Of a DNA stretch of 64,000 nt, positions 16,075-25,511 are shown piece after piece. The stretch is from CAVPKN01 sp964588495. GTDB taxonomy: Bacteria; Chlamydiota; Chlamydiia; Chlamydiales; JAAKFR01. Under the pieces are notes generated by a model that was given only the letters and a program-made list of their open reading frames with translations, was not told where the DNA came from and ran no database searches. The first letter of the stretch is position 1; each line of letters begins with the position of its first letter. The stretch lies in the NCBI GenBank assembly GCA_964588495.1, contig CAZPPS010000001.1:132688-196687 (forward strand), given 5' to 3'. A program made the position numbers and the translations under genes.

Positions 16075-19000
16075 GAAATCGTGCATTTTTCCTTTTCGAT
16101 TTCTTTTGCAAAGCCGCTACATGCCATTGCCTGTTTCTTATAAGCAGCAGCTTGCTGTTCTTGGCCTGGAATTTTGAGAAGGATATCGGCAAGGTAGTCA
16201 TAGGTATAGCCAACCTCAGGGTGATCTTTCCCCCAAAAGGAAAGATTTCCCTCTAACAGTTCTAGACAAGTCTGGGCAGCTTCCTCGTAACGTTGCTTTG
16301 CAATGGAGATCCGAATTAACCCTTTCAGGCACGTTAAAATATTTGGATTGCTCGACGCTTCCCCATAAAAATTGCGATAAATGGTGTAGGCTTGATTATA
16401 ATCGAGTTGGGAAGCCTCATATTTTTCCAAAGAAAAATAGCAAAGAGCACTTTCTACCAAGGCTCCTGCAAGCTCGTGTTGTGCCTTAAAGCTCCGAAGG
16501 ATTTCAACCGATTTTTCGGCAAAGCCTAGAGCTTCTGCGTATTCTTTCTTAAGTCGATAGAACGCCGATTTCAACATCAGCGCTTTTGCGATACTTGGGT
16601 GATTGTCGCTGCCGTAACGCGTTTGATAAATTTCTAAGGCCTGATTACAAGTCTTGAGCCCCTCTTGTTTTTCATTCAGGCGACTGTGGCAATCCGCAAT
16701 AAAAAGATACGTATCAGCGAGTTTGACGCAGTTTTGTTGATTGCCATAAATATTGATAAAGGCCGTGAGAGCCTGTGCTCCATAGTCTTTAGCTTCCTGG
16801 TAATGTTTAAGCCAAATACAGGTAGAACCGAGGTGAAGAAATAGATCCCCAATTTTTGGATGCGGACTTTTTGAATGGGGATCGACGATGCGGAATAAGC
16901 TGAGCGCATGCTGGAATTTAAGTAACGCCTCTTCGTGCTGATTAATGTTCACACAAGCTATTCCTAAAGAATAAGCTGCCACAGCCAGATCTAACGGGGG
17001 GTTTGAGTGTTTTTTTAATCGGCACTGATAGGCTAATTCTGCAAACTTATACTGGTTATGAGGTTGCTGGCTTAAACCCCAAATTTCGCTCATCAGCAAA
17101 GCTAAATCCCCTCTTTGGAAATCATTCAAATGGGTGCATAAAAGGTTGTCCCAGAGTTTAGTCGCATGAATCAGCCATTTTCGTGCAGGGTCCCAGGTTC
17201 CGATGTTATTTTCATCATAATCAGATTGCTTTAAGCAAAAAGAAACGGCACTTAAAAATATCTCTTTATCTTCAATCAACGTTTGCAGAACTTCGTACAA
17301 TTTCCGGTGCATGAAAAAATGGCGCGCTTGCCAGTTGTGTCTGATAAAACCATATTTTTGCAGAGTGATCAAAATAGTCTTTACCTGACTGTCAACTAAA
17401 TCTATGTCATATTTCTCCTGAATCAACCAATTTTTTAACCAAAGTTCCGGAATCTCAGTAGGATCGAGAAAAGCACTGATTTGCAACCAACGGTAGGCTA
17501 GAGAATCGTTCTCTTTTAAATGTTGGAGTCCAGACAAAGTGATGGTGAGAAAAGGGTCCTCTAATTTCCACGTAGCAGATAGCTTGTCAATTTTGTCTAG
17601 GTAATCTCTGATAGAGATTTGACACTCTTTGATTAAAAAAGCCCCTTGGTGAAGGGCTAAAGGGTTGCCCTTCACATAATTGACAAGATTGAGCTGATCT
17701 TCTTCTGATCCCTCCAAGTGGTTGATAAACTGCATACCTTCACCTTCTGAAAAAGGCTCGAGTTGTAAAGTATCTGAAGCCTCTAAGAGAGGATTTTGAG
17801 AGGTGATGAGGATATATCCCCCTTGTGTGGGCAATGTACAGAGAGACTCCAGATTATCAACAATTAAAAGCCAAGGGACCTGCAGATTTTGCAAATGATC
17901 GTGGACAAGTTTTTGCACAAAATCAAAAGAGACTCTCTCTTCAAGTGGCAAGCCCAAGGTTTGAGCCAATTTTAAATAGGAAAGCAATTGCTGCTGCTCA
18001 GTCTCCCCTTCAATCCATTGGATCAATGAAAAATGTTTGCGCAAAAGATAAGCAGCCTGTCTTGCCATTTCACTTTTGCCCGACCCACTCTCTCCTTGTA
18101 GCAGTAGAATGCGTGTCGGTGCCGTCGCTTGGTATTCTATAGGGGGCATCAGCCTTTTTTGTAATTCTTCCAAAAGGGCTTCTCTGCCAATAAAATCTTG
18201 AACGGGACTTGGATAATCGAAATAGACATTCTTTCTCAGTAAGATCCCTTCTTCATAGATCTCTTTTTGCAAATTAAACCAAGAGCCCATTAGATTCGAA
18301 ATTTCACGAGCAACAGACTCAGGAATCTTTTCCTTGTCGGCACGGTTAAATTCTCCATTCCGGTACAAGAGATACATTCTTGCTTCTTCATTAAAGGCTT
18401 CGATCGTCAACATGAGAGTTTCGATAAACCTTGCCTGTTGGCTGGGCGTCAGCGCTTCCCAATAGATAATCACCTCATCCTGCGCAAGAGCTAAACGTGT
18501 ATCTCTAAGGTCTTTAAGCCAAAATTTTGAGATGCCAATCTCCTCTTTAGTATTAATCACAGGATTTGTGCTGGTTTCATCATCCTTTTGCCTTGCAAAT
18601 TGAAATCCATAGCCTGGATCAATTTTTACAGCGCGCGCTCCTACAATTTCCCCCATATCATTTTTGATCCAGCAAATACCGGCATTTTTTCCATCCCCTC
18701 CCAAAACATCGACATCGGCAAACGCCCTGCCGTTTGCAAAAAGCTCGATATCTCCGTGAAGGGGGACACATTTTCCTTCAGGAGAAATCAAATGTTCAGG
18801 AGGGCGGTGGTAATGGATCAAAAAGGGCACATAACCCCATTTTTTCCCCTGCTCATCGATTGTTTCGGCATACGCAAAATCTTTATAATCATCCACCCAC
18901 GCAGACATGATCCTTAAAGACTGTTTGATCCCAAATTCTTTGTGTAGATAAAGCTCTGCACGTTTATTTGTGAATGGATCGAAGATATCCTGTTTCGAAA

Positions 19001-19325
19001 GGGCAATTTCGGGCGTCAGATAGGCGCCGCGGGCTGCAACTTCATAACAACACCCGATGATATATTCTCTGATAGCGTCCAAATTGATATCTGCTTCATA
19101 ACGGTAGATATCGTTTTCAATGTCGCGCAAATACCCCGTCACATTGCCAATCTTGCCGATCCATTTGCAGCCCGATAGCTCGTAAATTGTACCCACGGCA
19201 CTTCCAAATTTTTTTGTCTCAATCGCCTTAAATCTTTGGCCTTGGGATTTTGCCTCCCCCAGATAGATTGGTTTTGCTTGCAAGAATTCTTGTGGAACAA
19301 TCTTTGTAGTCGGAAAACTCATCAT
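16071..19325 (-). CDS. Kinase-like / P-loop NTPase / TPR protein ending in CaaX box CTIS
   Basis: 1084 residues. Residues about 35-245 look like a phosphotransferase of the HipA/PI-kinase type: a Lys-containing KWIGKIGN, then DVDVLGGDGKNAGICW (Asp206, Asp211, Asn214) and VKIDPGYGF (Asp236). Residues about 375-560 form a STAND/NB-ARC-like NTPase with FIGREALL, the P-loop GESGSGKS (411-418) and LLIVDNLES (Asp490). From about 750 to 1070 there are TPRs (AYSLGIACVNINQHEEALLK and similar). The last four residues CTIS form a prenylation motif. This is NLR-like architecture; a signalling effector acting on host membranes is inferred. Good AAAGG before the ATG at 19325. P2 lies 57 bp upstream, possibly in one operon. 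Confidence 0.82.
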   Translation of the reverse strand: MMSFPTTKIVPQEFLQAKPIYLGEAKSQGQRFKAIETKKFGSAVGTIYELSGCKWIGKIGNVTGYLRDIENDIYRYEADINLDAIREYIIGCCYEVAARGAYLTPEIALSKQDIFDPFTNKRAELYLHKEFGIKQSLRIMSAWVDDYKDFAYAETIDEQGKKWGYVPFLIHYHRPPEHLISPEGKCVPLHGDIELFANGRAFADVDVLGGDGKNAGICWIKNDMGEIVGARAVKIDPGYGFQFARQKDDETSTNPVINTKEEIGISKFWLKDLRDTRLALAQDEVIIYWEALTPSQQARFIETLMLTIEAFNEEARMYLLYRNGEFNRADKEKIPESVAREISNLMGSWFNLQKEIYEEGILLRKNVYFDYPSPVQDFIGREALLEELQKRLMPPIEYQATAPTRILLLQGESGSGKSEMARQAAYLLRKHFSLIQWIEGETEQQQLLSYLKLAQTLGLPLEERVSFDFVQKLVHDHLQNLQVPWLLIVDNLESLCTLPTQGGYILITSQNPLLEASDTLQLEPFSEGEGMQFINHLEGSEEDQLNLVNYVKGNPLALHQGAFLIKECQISIRDYLDKIDKLSATWKLEDPFLTITLSGLQHLKENDSLAYRWLQISAFLDPTEIPELWLKNWLIQEKYDIDLVDSQVKTILITLQKYGFIRHNWQARHFFMHRKLYEVLQTLIEDKEIFLSAVSFCLKQSDYDENNIGTWDPARKWLIHATKLWDNLLCTHLNDFQRGDLALLMSEIWGLSQQPHNQYKFAELAYQCRLKKHSNPPLDLAVAAYSLGIACVNINQHEEALLKFQHALSLFRIVDPHSKSPHPKIGDLFLHLGSTCIWLKHYQEAKDYGAQALTAFINIYGNQQNCVKLADTYLFIADCHSRLNEKQEGLKTCNQALEIYQTRYGSDNHPSIAKALMLKSAFYRLKKEYAEALGFAEKSVEILRSFKAQHELAGALVESALCYFSLEKYEASQLDYNQAYTIYRNFYGEASSNPNILTCLKGLIRISIAKQRYEEAAQTCLELLEGNLSFWGKDHPEVGYTYDYLADILLKIPGQEQQAAAYKKQAMACSGFAKEIEKEKCTIS

Positions 19326-19382
19326 AAAATACCTTTATCATCGAACACGTAAAACAAATGTGGACTTGTACCCGACCAATGG

Positions 19383-22300
19383 TCACGAAATCACACAGTT
19401 TTCTTCTTCTTCTTCTTCTTCTTTTTTCTTTGGCAGATTAAAGAGGGTGATCCCTGCCTGTCCCATTTGAAATTTCGTCTCTTCATCGATTTGAATTTCA
19501 CGCCCCTCTTTTTGGGTTGGCATAACTCTTGGCTCCTCTTTTCTTTTCTCAAATTCAGAGCCTTGCTTGAATTGAAATGGAACTCCTTCGCCAACCTGAA
19601 TTTCGTAGCCTTTTTTTATGAGTTGGTACAATAAATCAACGCGCGCTTCAAAATTGAAGTGTCCCTTTTTAAACATGTGCACCTTAAGTGTATTTCTCCA
19701 CTCATCCCCTTTCTGATAGAACTTCGTCTTGCTAAAATCGATTCCATGATGGATTAACATATCAAGAAAGGTTGTGGCAATATCATCTCTTGTGGAAAAG
19801 GAGATCAAATTATCAATGAGTGTTGACAGATCATCTACAAAATCCAGAAAATAAATGAGAAGTGTCCGCGCTTCATTGATACGTCCATATCTACAGGCGA
19901 GGATGAGGGCAAGATGAATAGACGTTTTGTGTTCTATTGCTCTGAGCTTGATTAAAAATGCATGAACTTCAGCTGTGATCCCAGGCGTATCATGGAGGCT
20001 TGCAAGCCACAAAAGTGCATAACTATCGATTGTTTTAGGCATGAGAGCTTCCAGAGTTTTTGAAGGCTTTGGAGGGAGGCTTGTTGATTGCGCTTTTGCT
20101 AATTTAAGCTCTTCCAAATACAAGCAATCCATGACGAGTGCTTTTTTACGCACGTGTGCCGGCGCACGCAAACTCTCAAGCTCAAAATTGTATTCTCGCC
20201 TTGCAGGGTTAGAGACACCGCCAATCCCCTCTTTGATATATGCGCTCGGTTTTTTCAATAACCAGTCGGATAAATCTTGTTTTAGATCCATTCCCGCCAG
20301 CGCCAACTTTCGTTTGGCCCAGCTGAGACAATTAAAAGGGGCGGCAAGTTCAACCCACCCGCCATTTTTCAATTCCAGAGCGAATCGTTGTGTGTATTTT
20401 TGAAAATCCAGGTTGCCTTCTCTTGGATTATTACTTTCAATCCACACCCGATTGGATTTATCCCTTAATAAGACGCTTTGGTAAGGGGGTTTTGCAGACT
20501 TTTTTGCAGGTAATTCGTTTAGAATTTCCCGGATTTCCAGCTCAACTTCTTTGTTTTTAACAACATATTCTTTGTCAATCTCAGAAGTATCTGCTTTTTT
20601 TATGCCGAATTTTGTTTCAAACATTAACATCTCATGAAATAGCTCATCATTTTGATCTAAATCCCAGATGAAGGGATCCATTGTAGAAAGCTCACAGTGA
20701 AGGATTCCTTGAATCATCTCTTCATACGAATCAAAGGTCTTAATAATTTTCAAATGCGATAATGGTGAGGTTGAATGAAGAAATGCATTAGGAATGGATA
20801 ACCATGAATCGATGCCGTCTGCGCAGAAAAAAACGGCACGTTCGCCCATTTCTTGCCTTGCAATCTCCTCTTTGATCTTCAGGATCATCCTCTCCACTTT
20901 TGTCCGATTCATGGATCGGGTGATCGTTTTTTCAGAGTAGAGAGGTTCTACCCCCTCTTTAAGCCTGACAGTTCCCCCATCTTTTGCTATTAAATCGGTA
21001 AAGCATGAATAGTAGGCCCCATCGATAACACCTTCGATCATGATCCCGGCATGTCCATACCAGGTTTTGACATTCGTACATTGATATCTACCGGTGTTAA
21101 TTAAAGTGACGGCCCAAGTTTCACTATTGATGGCTGTTTTTTGATCGAATTGACTGTAAAGGGTGAGAGGCTTCAAATAAATGGATTTAGGATTTTCTAA
21201 AGACCCATCTTCTTTATCCACGACTTTTAAAATTTCGCTATTTTTTAAAATCTCCAATTGATCGTCAGAAAAAGTGGAATCTAATTTCACTGTTTCGGAT
21301 GGAAAATACCCTAAATGTCCGGGACCTAAGCTCTCCATCACTCTATCTTTGACATAGAAAAGTCCCATGCGTTCAAAACTTAAAAGCTTTGTTTTCTGTG
21401 TTTTGTGATTACAGAGCTGCCAAATTAAGTTTTGAGGTAGATGCGTTTTTGAATTTGAAAAAGGTTGGACAGTAAGGTAATGACCACCTAAATCCACGAT
21501 AACAATACAATCTTTTAAGATGTCAACACGTTCCAAACCACTCTTTTCACCATGCCAACTGAAACCAACTTTATAATGATCTTCAACTCGCTGGGCTGTA
21601 AAGGCAACGATAGGGATTGGAAACAGATCTGCTAGCCAATAATCCCGGGAAAATGACTGTGAGGCAGCAATGGCTTTGAGCTCGTCAGGCATGCTTGCGT
21701 AGAGTGATGCCATTTGATTTTCCAAAAAACAAACGGGGGCGTCTTGGGCCTCAATCGCCTGTACTTTTCGAGTTTGCGTTTCGTAACTTTTTAAGTAGGC
21801 CCGATAAAAAGACTGGGCATCACATTTAACACCCCTTAATTCACATTTATATTTTTTAAAATGTAGAGAGACTGCATTCACTTTGGCAACCATTTCTTCA
21901 GAAATCACAGCTTCTGGATTTAGCCACAAATAGCGAGCAATCTCTTTAGCAGTCATTTTACCAGCTTTTCCTTCAGCTTGAGGAACCAGGTCTGACGGAT
22001 AGTCATCGTCTACGAGCGAAGAGCCCTTTAAAAGCTTAATCTCATAGTCTTCCCAAATCCATTTGTGTAGAAGAGGGGCAAAGTTTACCACGTCCTTAGA
22101 GATGATCGGTTCGCAGTTTGTAAGGAAATGGATACACTGCTCCAAGCTGACAGATGACGGGCGTGGGATGGGCCCCTGGATCTGCGTGCCATCCTCGTTT
22201 ATGAGCAAATAGTCGAGATTATCTCCGTTTCTTAAGAGCGAAACAACAGCGCCCGCAACTGTCCACCGATGAATCGTCGGCAAAACGCGCGCAGTCTCAT

Positions 22301-22394
22301 CGTTCACTGACGGCAAATCAACAGGCTGGATCTCATGTGTTTGAGGATAGACCGGAACTATAGAAGATGCGGTATTTATTTTCTGAATCGCCAT
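19383..22394 (-). CDS. P2: large family protein with OTU-like insertion, CaaX box CVIS
   Basis: 1003 residues. N-terminal GPIPRPSSVSLEQCI module, then at about 126-322 an insertion absent from P1 and P4. It contains VKCDAQSFYRAY (Asp192, Ser195), DYWLADLFPIPIVAFT and VDLGGHYLTVQ (His305), laid out like an OTU protease but with Ser where the catalytic Cys should be. The shared core follows: TWYGHAGIMIEGV (His448), GAYYSCFTDLIAKDGGTV, VWIESNNPRE, FNCLSWAKRKL (Cys689), then a helical C-terminus with LLWLASLHDTPGITAEV. The protein ends EEEENCVIS, a farnesylation-type CaaX box. Promoter TTGACA/TAAATT upstream; no strong ribosome site. Confidence 0.82.
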   Translation of the reverse strand: MAIQKINTASSIVPVYPQTHEIQPVDLPSVNDETARVLPTIHRWTVAGAVVSLLRNGDNLDYLLINEDGTQIQGPIPRPSSVSLEQCIHFLTNCEPIISKDVVNFAPLLHKWIWEDYEIKLLKGSSLVDDDYPSDLVPQAEGKAGKMTAKEIARYLWLNPEAVISEEMVAKVNAVSLHFKKYKCELRGVKCDAQSFYRAYLKSYETQTRKVQAIEAQDAPVCFLENQMASLYASMPDELKAIAASQSFSRDYWLADLFPIPIVAFTAQRVEDHYKVGFSWHGEKSGLERVDILKDCIVIVDLGGHYLTVQPFSNSKTHLPQNLIWQLCNHKTQKTKLLSFERMGLFYVKDRVMESLGPGHLGYFPSETVKLDSTFSDDQLEILKNSEILKVVDKEDGSLENPKSIYLKPLTLYSQFDQKTAINSETWAVTLINTGRYQCTNVKTWYGHAGIMIEGVIDGAYYSCFTDLIAKDGGTVRLKEGVEPLYSEKTITRSMNRTKVERMILKIKEEIARQEMGERAVFFCADGIDSWLSIPNAFLHSTSPLSHLKIIKTFDSYEEMIQGILHCELSTMDPFIWDLDQNDELFHEMLMFETKFGIKKADTSEIDKEYVVKNKEVELEIREILNELPAKKSAKPPYQSVLLRDKSNRVWIESNNPREGNLDFQKYTQRFALELKNGGWVELAAPFNCLSWAKRKLALAGMDLKQDLSDWLLKKPSAYIKEGIGGVSNPARREYNFELESLRAPAHVRKKALVMDCLYLEELKLAKAQSTSLPPKPSKTLEALMPKTIDSYALLWLASLHDTPGITAEVHAFLIKLRAIEHKTSIHLALILACRYGRINEARTLLIYFLDFVDDLSTLIDNLISFSTRDDIATTFLDMLIHHGIDFSKTKFYQKGDEWRNTLKVHMFKKGHFNFEARVDLLYQLIKKGYEIQVGEGVPFQFKQGSEFEKRKEEPRVMPTQKEGREIQIDEETKFQMGQAGITLFNLPKKKEEEEEEENCVIS

Positions 22395-22426
22395 TTCAAA
22401 ACTTAAAAAACCAGTTTAAGTTAAAA

Positions 22427-22455
22427 AATTTAGGTGATGCAGAATAGTTTGTCAA
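22427..22455 (-). promoter_or_regulatory. Promoter of P2
   Basis: Minus strand TTGACA (22455-22450), 17-bp spacer, TAAATT (22432-22427). The P2 ATG is at 22394, giving a leader of roughly 25 nt that contains AACTTAAA...TTTAAGTT, able to fold. Nearly the same promoter precedes P3. Confidence 0.7.
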
Positions 22456-22480
22456 GAAATCATCAAGCCAAAGATTTTAT

Positions 22481-25462
22481 CTATGAAATCACACAAGTGT
22501 CATTTTTTTTCTTGGACGGCCCGGAAAGACCGAGAGTGAATCCAGATTGCTCCATATAATATCCCCTCTCATTATCGGCCTGAAACGCGCCCCCTTTTTT
22601 TGTGGATTTTAAAGGCCTGCTCTCCTCTTTGTGCAATGTCAGAGTCTCTTGTCTGAGAAAGACTTGCTCGAATGCTCCCTCTTTAAGCTCAATTTTATGC
22701 CCTTTTTTCAAGAGTTGATACAATAAATCAATGCGCGCTGCAAAATTGAAATGCCCCTTTGATAACATCAGTTCCTTACGCTTATTTCGCCATTCATCTT
22801 CTTTTTGATAGTAGCATGTCTTACTAAAATCGATTCCCAGATGAATTAACATATCAAGAAAAGCTGTAGCGATATCATCTTCTGTAGAATAGTCGATCAA
22901 ATGATCAATGAACTGTGGCAGATCTTCTACCATATCCTGAAAATAAATGAGAAGCGTGCGTGCTTCGTTAATGCGTCCATGTTTACAGGCAAGTAGGAGA
23001 GCCACAAGAATGGACGTTTTGTGATTATTTTTCCTGAGATTGATCAAAAATGCCCGCACTTCTGCAGTGATTCCCGCCGTTCCATGAAGGCTTGCGACCC
23101 ATAAAAGGGTATAGCCATCGATTTTTTCAGGGAGAAGAGACTCAAGCGTTTTTAAACGCTTTGGAAGGATTTTTGCCGATTGTGCCCTTGCAGTTCTTAG
23201 CCCGTCCAAATACAAGCAATCCAGGGTGAGTGCTTTTTTACGCACTTCCGGCGGCGCACGTAAGCTCTCAAATTCAAAGTGGCACTCCTCTCTTGCAGAG
23301 TTAGACGTTCCTTTTGTTTCCTCGTTAATAGCATCACTTGGCTTTCTCAATAACCAGTTAGAGAGATCTCTTTTGACATCCATTCCTGCAAATGCCAATT
23401 TTCTTAAAGCCCAACTGAGACAATTAAAGGGAGCTGCAACTTCTGCCCACCCACCATTTTTCATTTCGCAAGCAAACCGCAGTCCATATTTTTGAAAATC
23501 CAGATAACCTTCTTGTGGATGATTACTTTCAATCCATATCTCTTTTGCTTGATTCTTTAATAAGACACTTTGGAAAGGTCGTTTTGCGCACTTCTTTTTA
23601 GGTGATTCCTTGAGAATCGACTGGATTTCAAGTTCCACTGCCTGATGTTTCAGCAAACATTTTTGGTCAAACTGGAAAATATCCTCCTTTTCTACCCAGA
23701 ATTTTGTCTCCCAAAGAAACATTTCAAGAAATAGATCAACATCTTGATCTAAATCCCAGATGAATGGATCGAACGTGCAAGGGTCGCAGTTAAGAGTACT
23801 CTGAATCATCTCTTCGTAAGACTCAAAGGTCTTGATGATTTTCAGATGTGATAAAGGAGAAGCATTAAGAAAAGAATGAGGAACTGCAGACCAAGAATCC
23901 ATCCCTTCGATACAGAAAAAAACAGAACGCTCACCTTGTTTTTGCTGCTCAATCTCCTCATCGATTTTTAGGAGCATTCTGTCTAATTTTGTCCAATGTA
24001 TTGAATGTGTAATCGTCTTGTCAATATAGTGAGGATCTATGTCTTCTCTCAACCTGACAGTTCCTCCATTTTTCTCGATTAAATCTGTAAAACACGAATA
24101 ATAGGCCCCATCGATAACACCTTCGATCATGATCCCTGCATGTTCATGCCACGTTTTAAGATCCGTACTCTGAAACTTACTTGTGTTAATTAAGGTGACA
24201 GCCCAGATTTCATGGCTGATGGCCGTTTTTTGATCCATTTTACTATTAAGCGTGAACGGCTTCAAATAAATGAACTTGGGATTTTCTAAAGAGCCATCTT
24301 CTTTATCCACGATTTTTTCGATTTCGCAATTTTTAAAATAGTTCAATAGGTTGTCAGAAAAAACAGAATCCCATTGCACAGTTCCTAGACTTGCCATTTC
24401 TCTATCTTTGACATAGTAAAGACCTAGCTGTTCAAAACTTAAACGCGATGTTTTTTGTGTTTTTTGATGAAAGAACTGCCAAATGAGGTCATCTTCTGAA
24501 GTTTCGGGTTGACGCGTGTTTGAATCTGAAAAAGCTTGGATCGTCAGATAATGACCCTCCAAATCCACAATAACGATACCATTTTTAAGTAGATCAAGGT
24601 TTTCTGAATCAACATCTTTTTCAAACCGACTGCATTCAATCTCATAGTGATCTTCATTTTTTTTCAGCGTAAATGCAAGGATTGGAATTGGAAATATAAC
24701 TGCAAGCCAATAGCCCCAAGCGTACGTTTGTTCAGAAGCCCTAGCTTTGATCTCGGCAGGCATCCTTGCATAGTGCTGCGCAATTTGATTTTCCAAAAAA
24801 GAAACGGGCGCGTCTTGGCTCTCGATAGCGTCCAACTTTTGAGGTAGCATTTGGTAGCTTTTTAAGTAGGCACGACAAAATGAATTTGAATCGAATTTAA
24901 CACCCCTTAATTCATAGCCCTCTTGTTTTAGGTGTAGAGAAATTGCATTCACTTTTGCAACCATCTCTTCAGAAATCACAGCTTCTGGATTCAACCACAA
25001 ATGCCGGGCGATCTCTTTACCATTCAGTTGACCGGCTTTTGCTTTAGCAAAAGGTATCCTGTCAGATGGATTGTCATCCGATTTGGGCAAACCGCCCTTT
25101 AAAAGCTTAATCTCATAGTCTTGCCAAATCCAGGAGTGTAAAATAGGGACAAAGCTGACCGATTCCTGATTGATTAGAGGCTCGCAGGACTTTAGGAAGT
25201 TGATGTACTCTTCCAAGCTTGCGATTACCGGGCGGGGGATCGGTTTCTGGATCTGCTGGCTGTATTCTTTTATCAGTAAATACTCAAGATTATCACCATT
25301 TTTCAAGAGTAAAACGACAGCATCCCCAACTTTCCAGCCGTGAATTGGAGGCAAATCGTTCACAGTTTCATCGGTCACTACCGGCAAACTGGCCGATTCA
25401 ACAACATCGTTTTGATGATAGACAGGAGGTACGTATGTGGAACCTAATTTCTGAATCGCCAT
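22481..25462 (-). CDS. P3: large family protein, closest paralogue of P2, CaaX box CVIS
   Basis: 993 residues, collinear with P2 over the full length and the product of a tandem duplication. The OTU-like insertion has FDSNSFCRAY (Asp191, Ser194), YWLAVIFPIPILAF and VDLEGHYLTIQ (His304). The core has KTWHEHAGIMIEGV (His441; the Tyr-Gly before it in the others is His-Glu here) and FNCLSWALRKL (Cys681). WIESNHPQE and GYTLLWVASLHGTAGITAEV are conserved. It ends SKKKNDTCVIS: a CaaX box preceded by basic residues, as in farnesylated small GTPases. Own promoter; the predicted leader is only 6-8 nt, so translation may be nearly leaderless. Confidence 0.82.
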   Translation of the reverse strand: MAIQKLGSTYVPPVYHQNDVVESASLPVVTDETVNDLPPIHGWKVGDAVVLLLKNGDNLEYLLIKEYSQQIQKPIPRPVIASLEEYINFLKSCEPLINQESVSFVPILHSWIWQDYEIKLLKGGLPKSDDNPSDRIPFAKAKAGQLNGKEIARHLWLNPEAVISEEMVAKVNAISLHLKQEGYELRGVKFDSNSFCRAYLKSYQMLPQKLDAIESQDAPVSFLENQIAQHYARMPAEIKARASEQTYAWGYWLAVIFPIPILAFTLKKNEDHYEIECSRFEKDVDSENLDLLKNGIVIVDLEGHYLTIQAFSDSNTRQPETSEDDLIWQFFHQKTQKTSRLSFEQLGLYYVKDREMASLGTVQWDSVFSDNLLNYFKNCEIEKIVDKEDGSLENPKFIYLKPFTLNSKMDQKTAISHEIWAVTLINTSKFQSTDLKTWHEHAGIMIEGVIDGAYYSCFTDLIEKNGGTVRLREDIDPHYIDKTITHSIHWTKLDRMLLKIDEEIEQQKQGERSVFFCIEGMDSWSAVPHSFLNASPLSHLKIIKTFESYEEMIQSTLNCDPCTFDPFIWDLDQDVDLFLEMFLWETKFWVEKEDIFQFDQKCLLKHQAVELEIQSILKESPKKKCAKRPFQSVLLKNQAKEIWIESNHPQEGYLDFQKYGLRFACEMKNGGWAEVAAPFNCLSWALRKLAFAGMDVKRDLSNWLLRKPSDAINEETKGTSNSAREECHFEFESLRAPPEVRKKALTLDCLYLDGLRTARAQSAKILPKRLKTLESLLPEKIDGYTLLWVASLHGTAGITAEVRAFLINLRKNNHKTSILVALLLACKHGRINEARTLLIYFQDMVEDLPQFIDHLIDYSTEDDIATAFLDMLIHLGIDFSKTCYYQKEDEWRNKRKELMLSKGHFNFAARIDLLYQLLKKGHKIELKEGAFEQVFLRQETLTLHKEESRPLKSTKKGGAFQADNERGYYMEQSGFTLGLSGPSKKKNDTCVIS

Positions 25463-25475
25463 TTTAAAATTAAAA

Positions 25476-25504
25476 AATTTAGGTTATATAGAGTAATTTG
25501 TCAA
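25476..25504 (-). promoter_or_regulatory. Promoter of P3
   Basis: Minus strand TTGACA (25504-25499), 17-bp spacer, TAAATT (25481-25476). The P3 ATG is at 25462, so a start of transcription 6-8 bases past the -10 box leaves almost no leader and no ribosome site. Confidence 0.7.
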
Positions 25505-25511
25505 GAAAACA

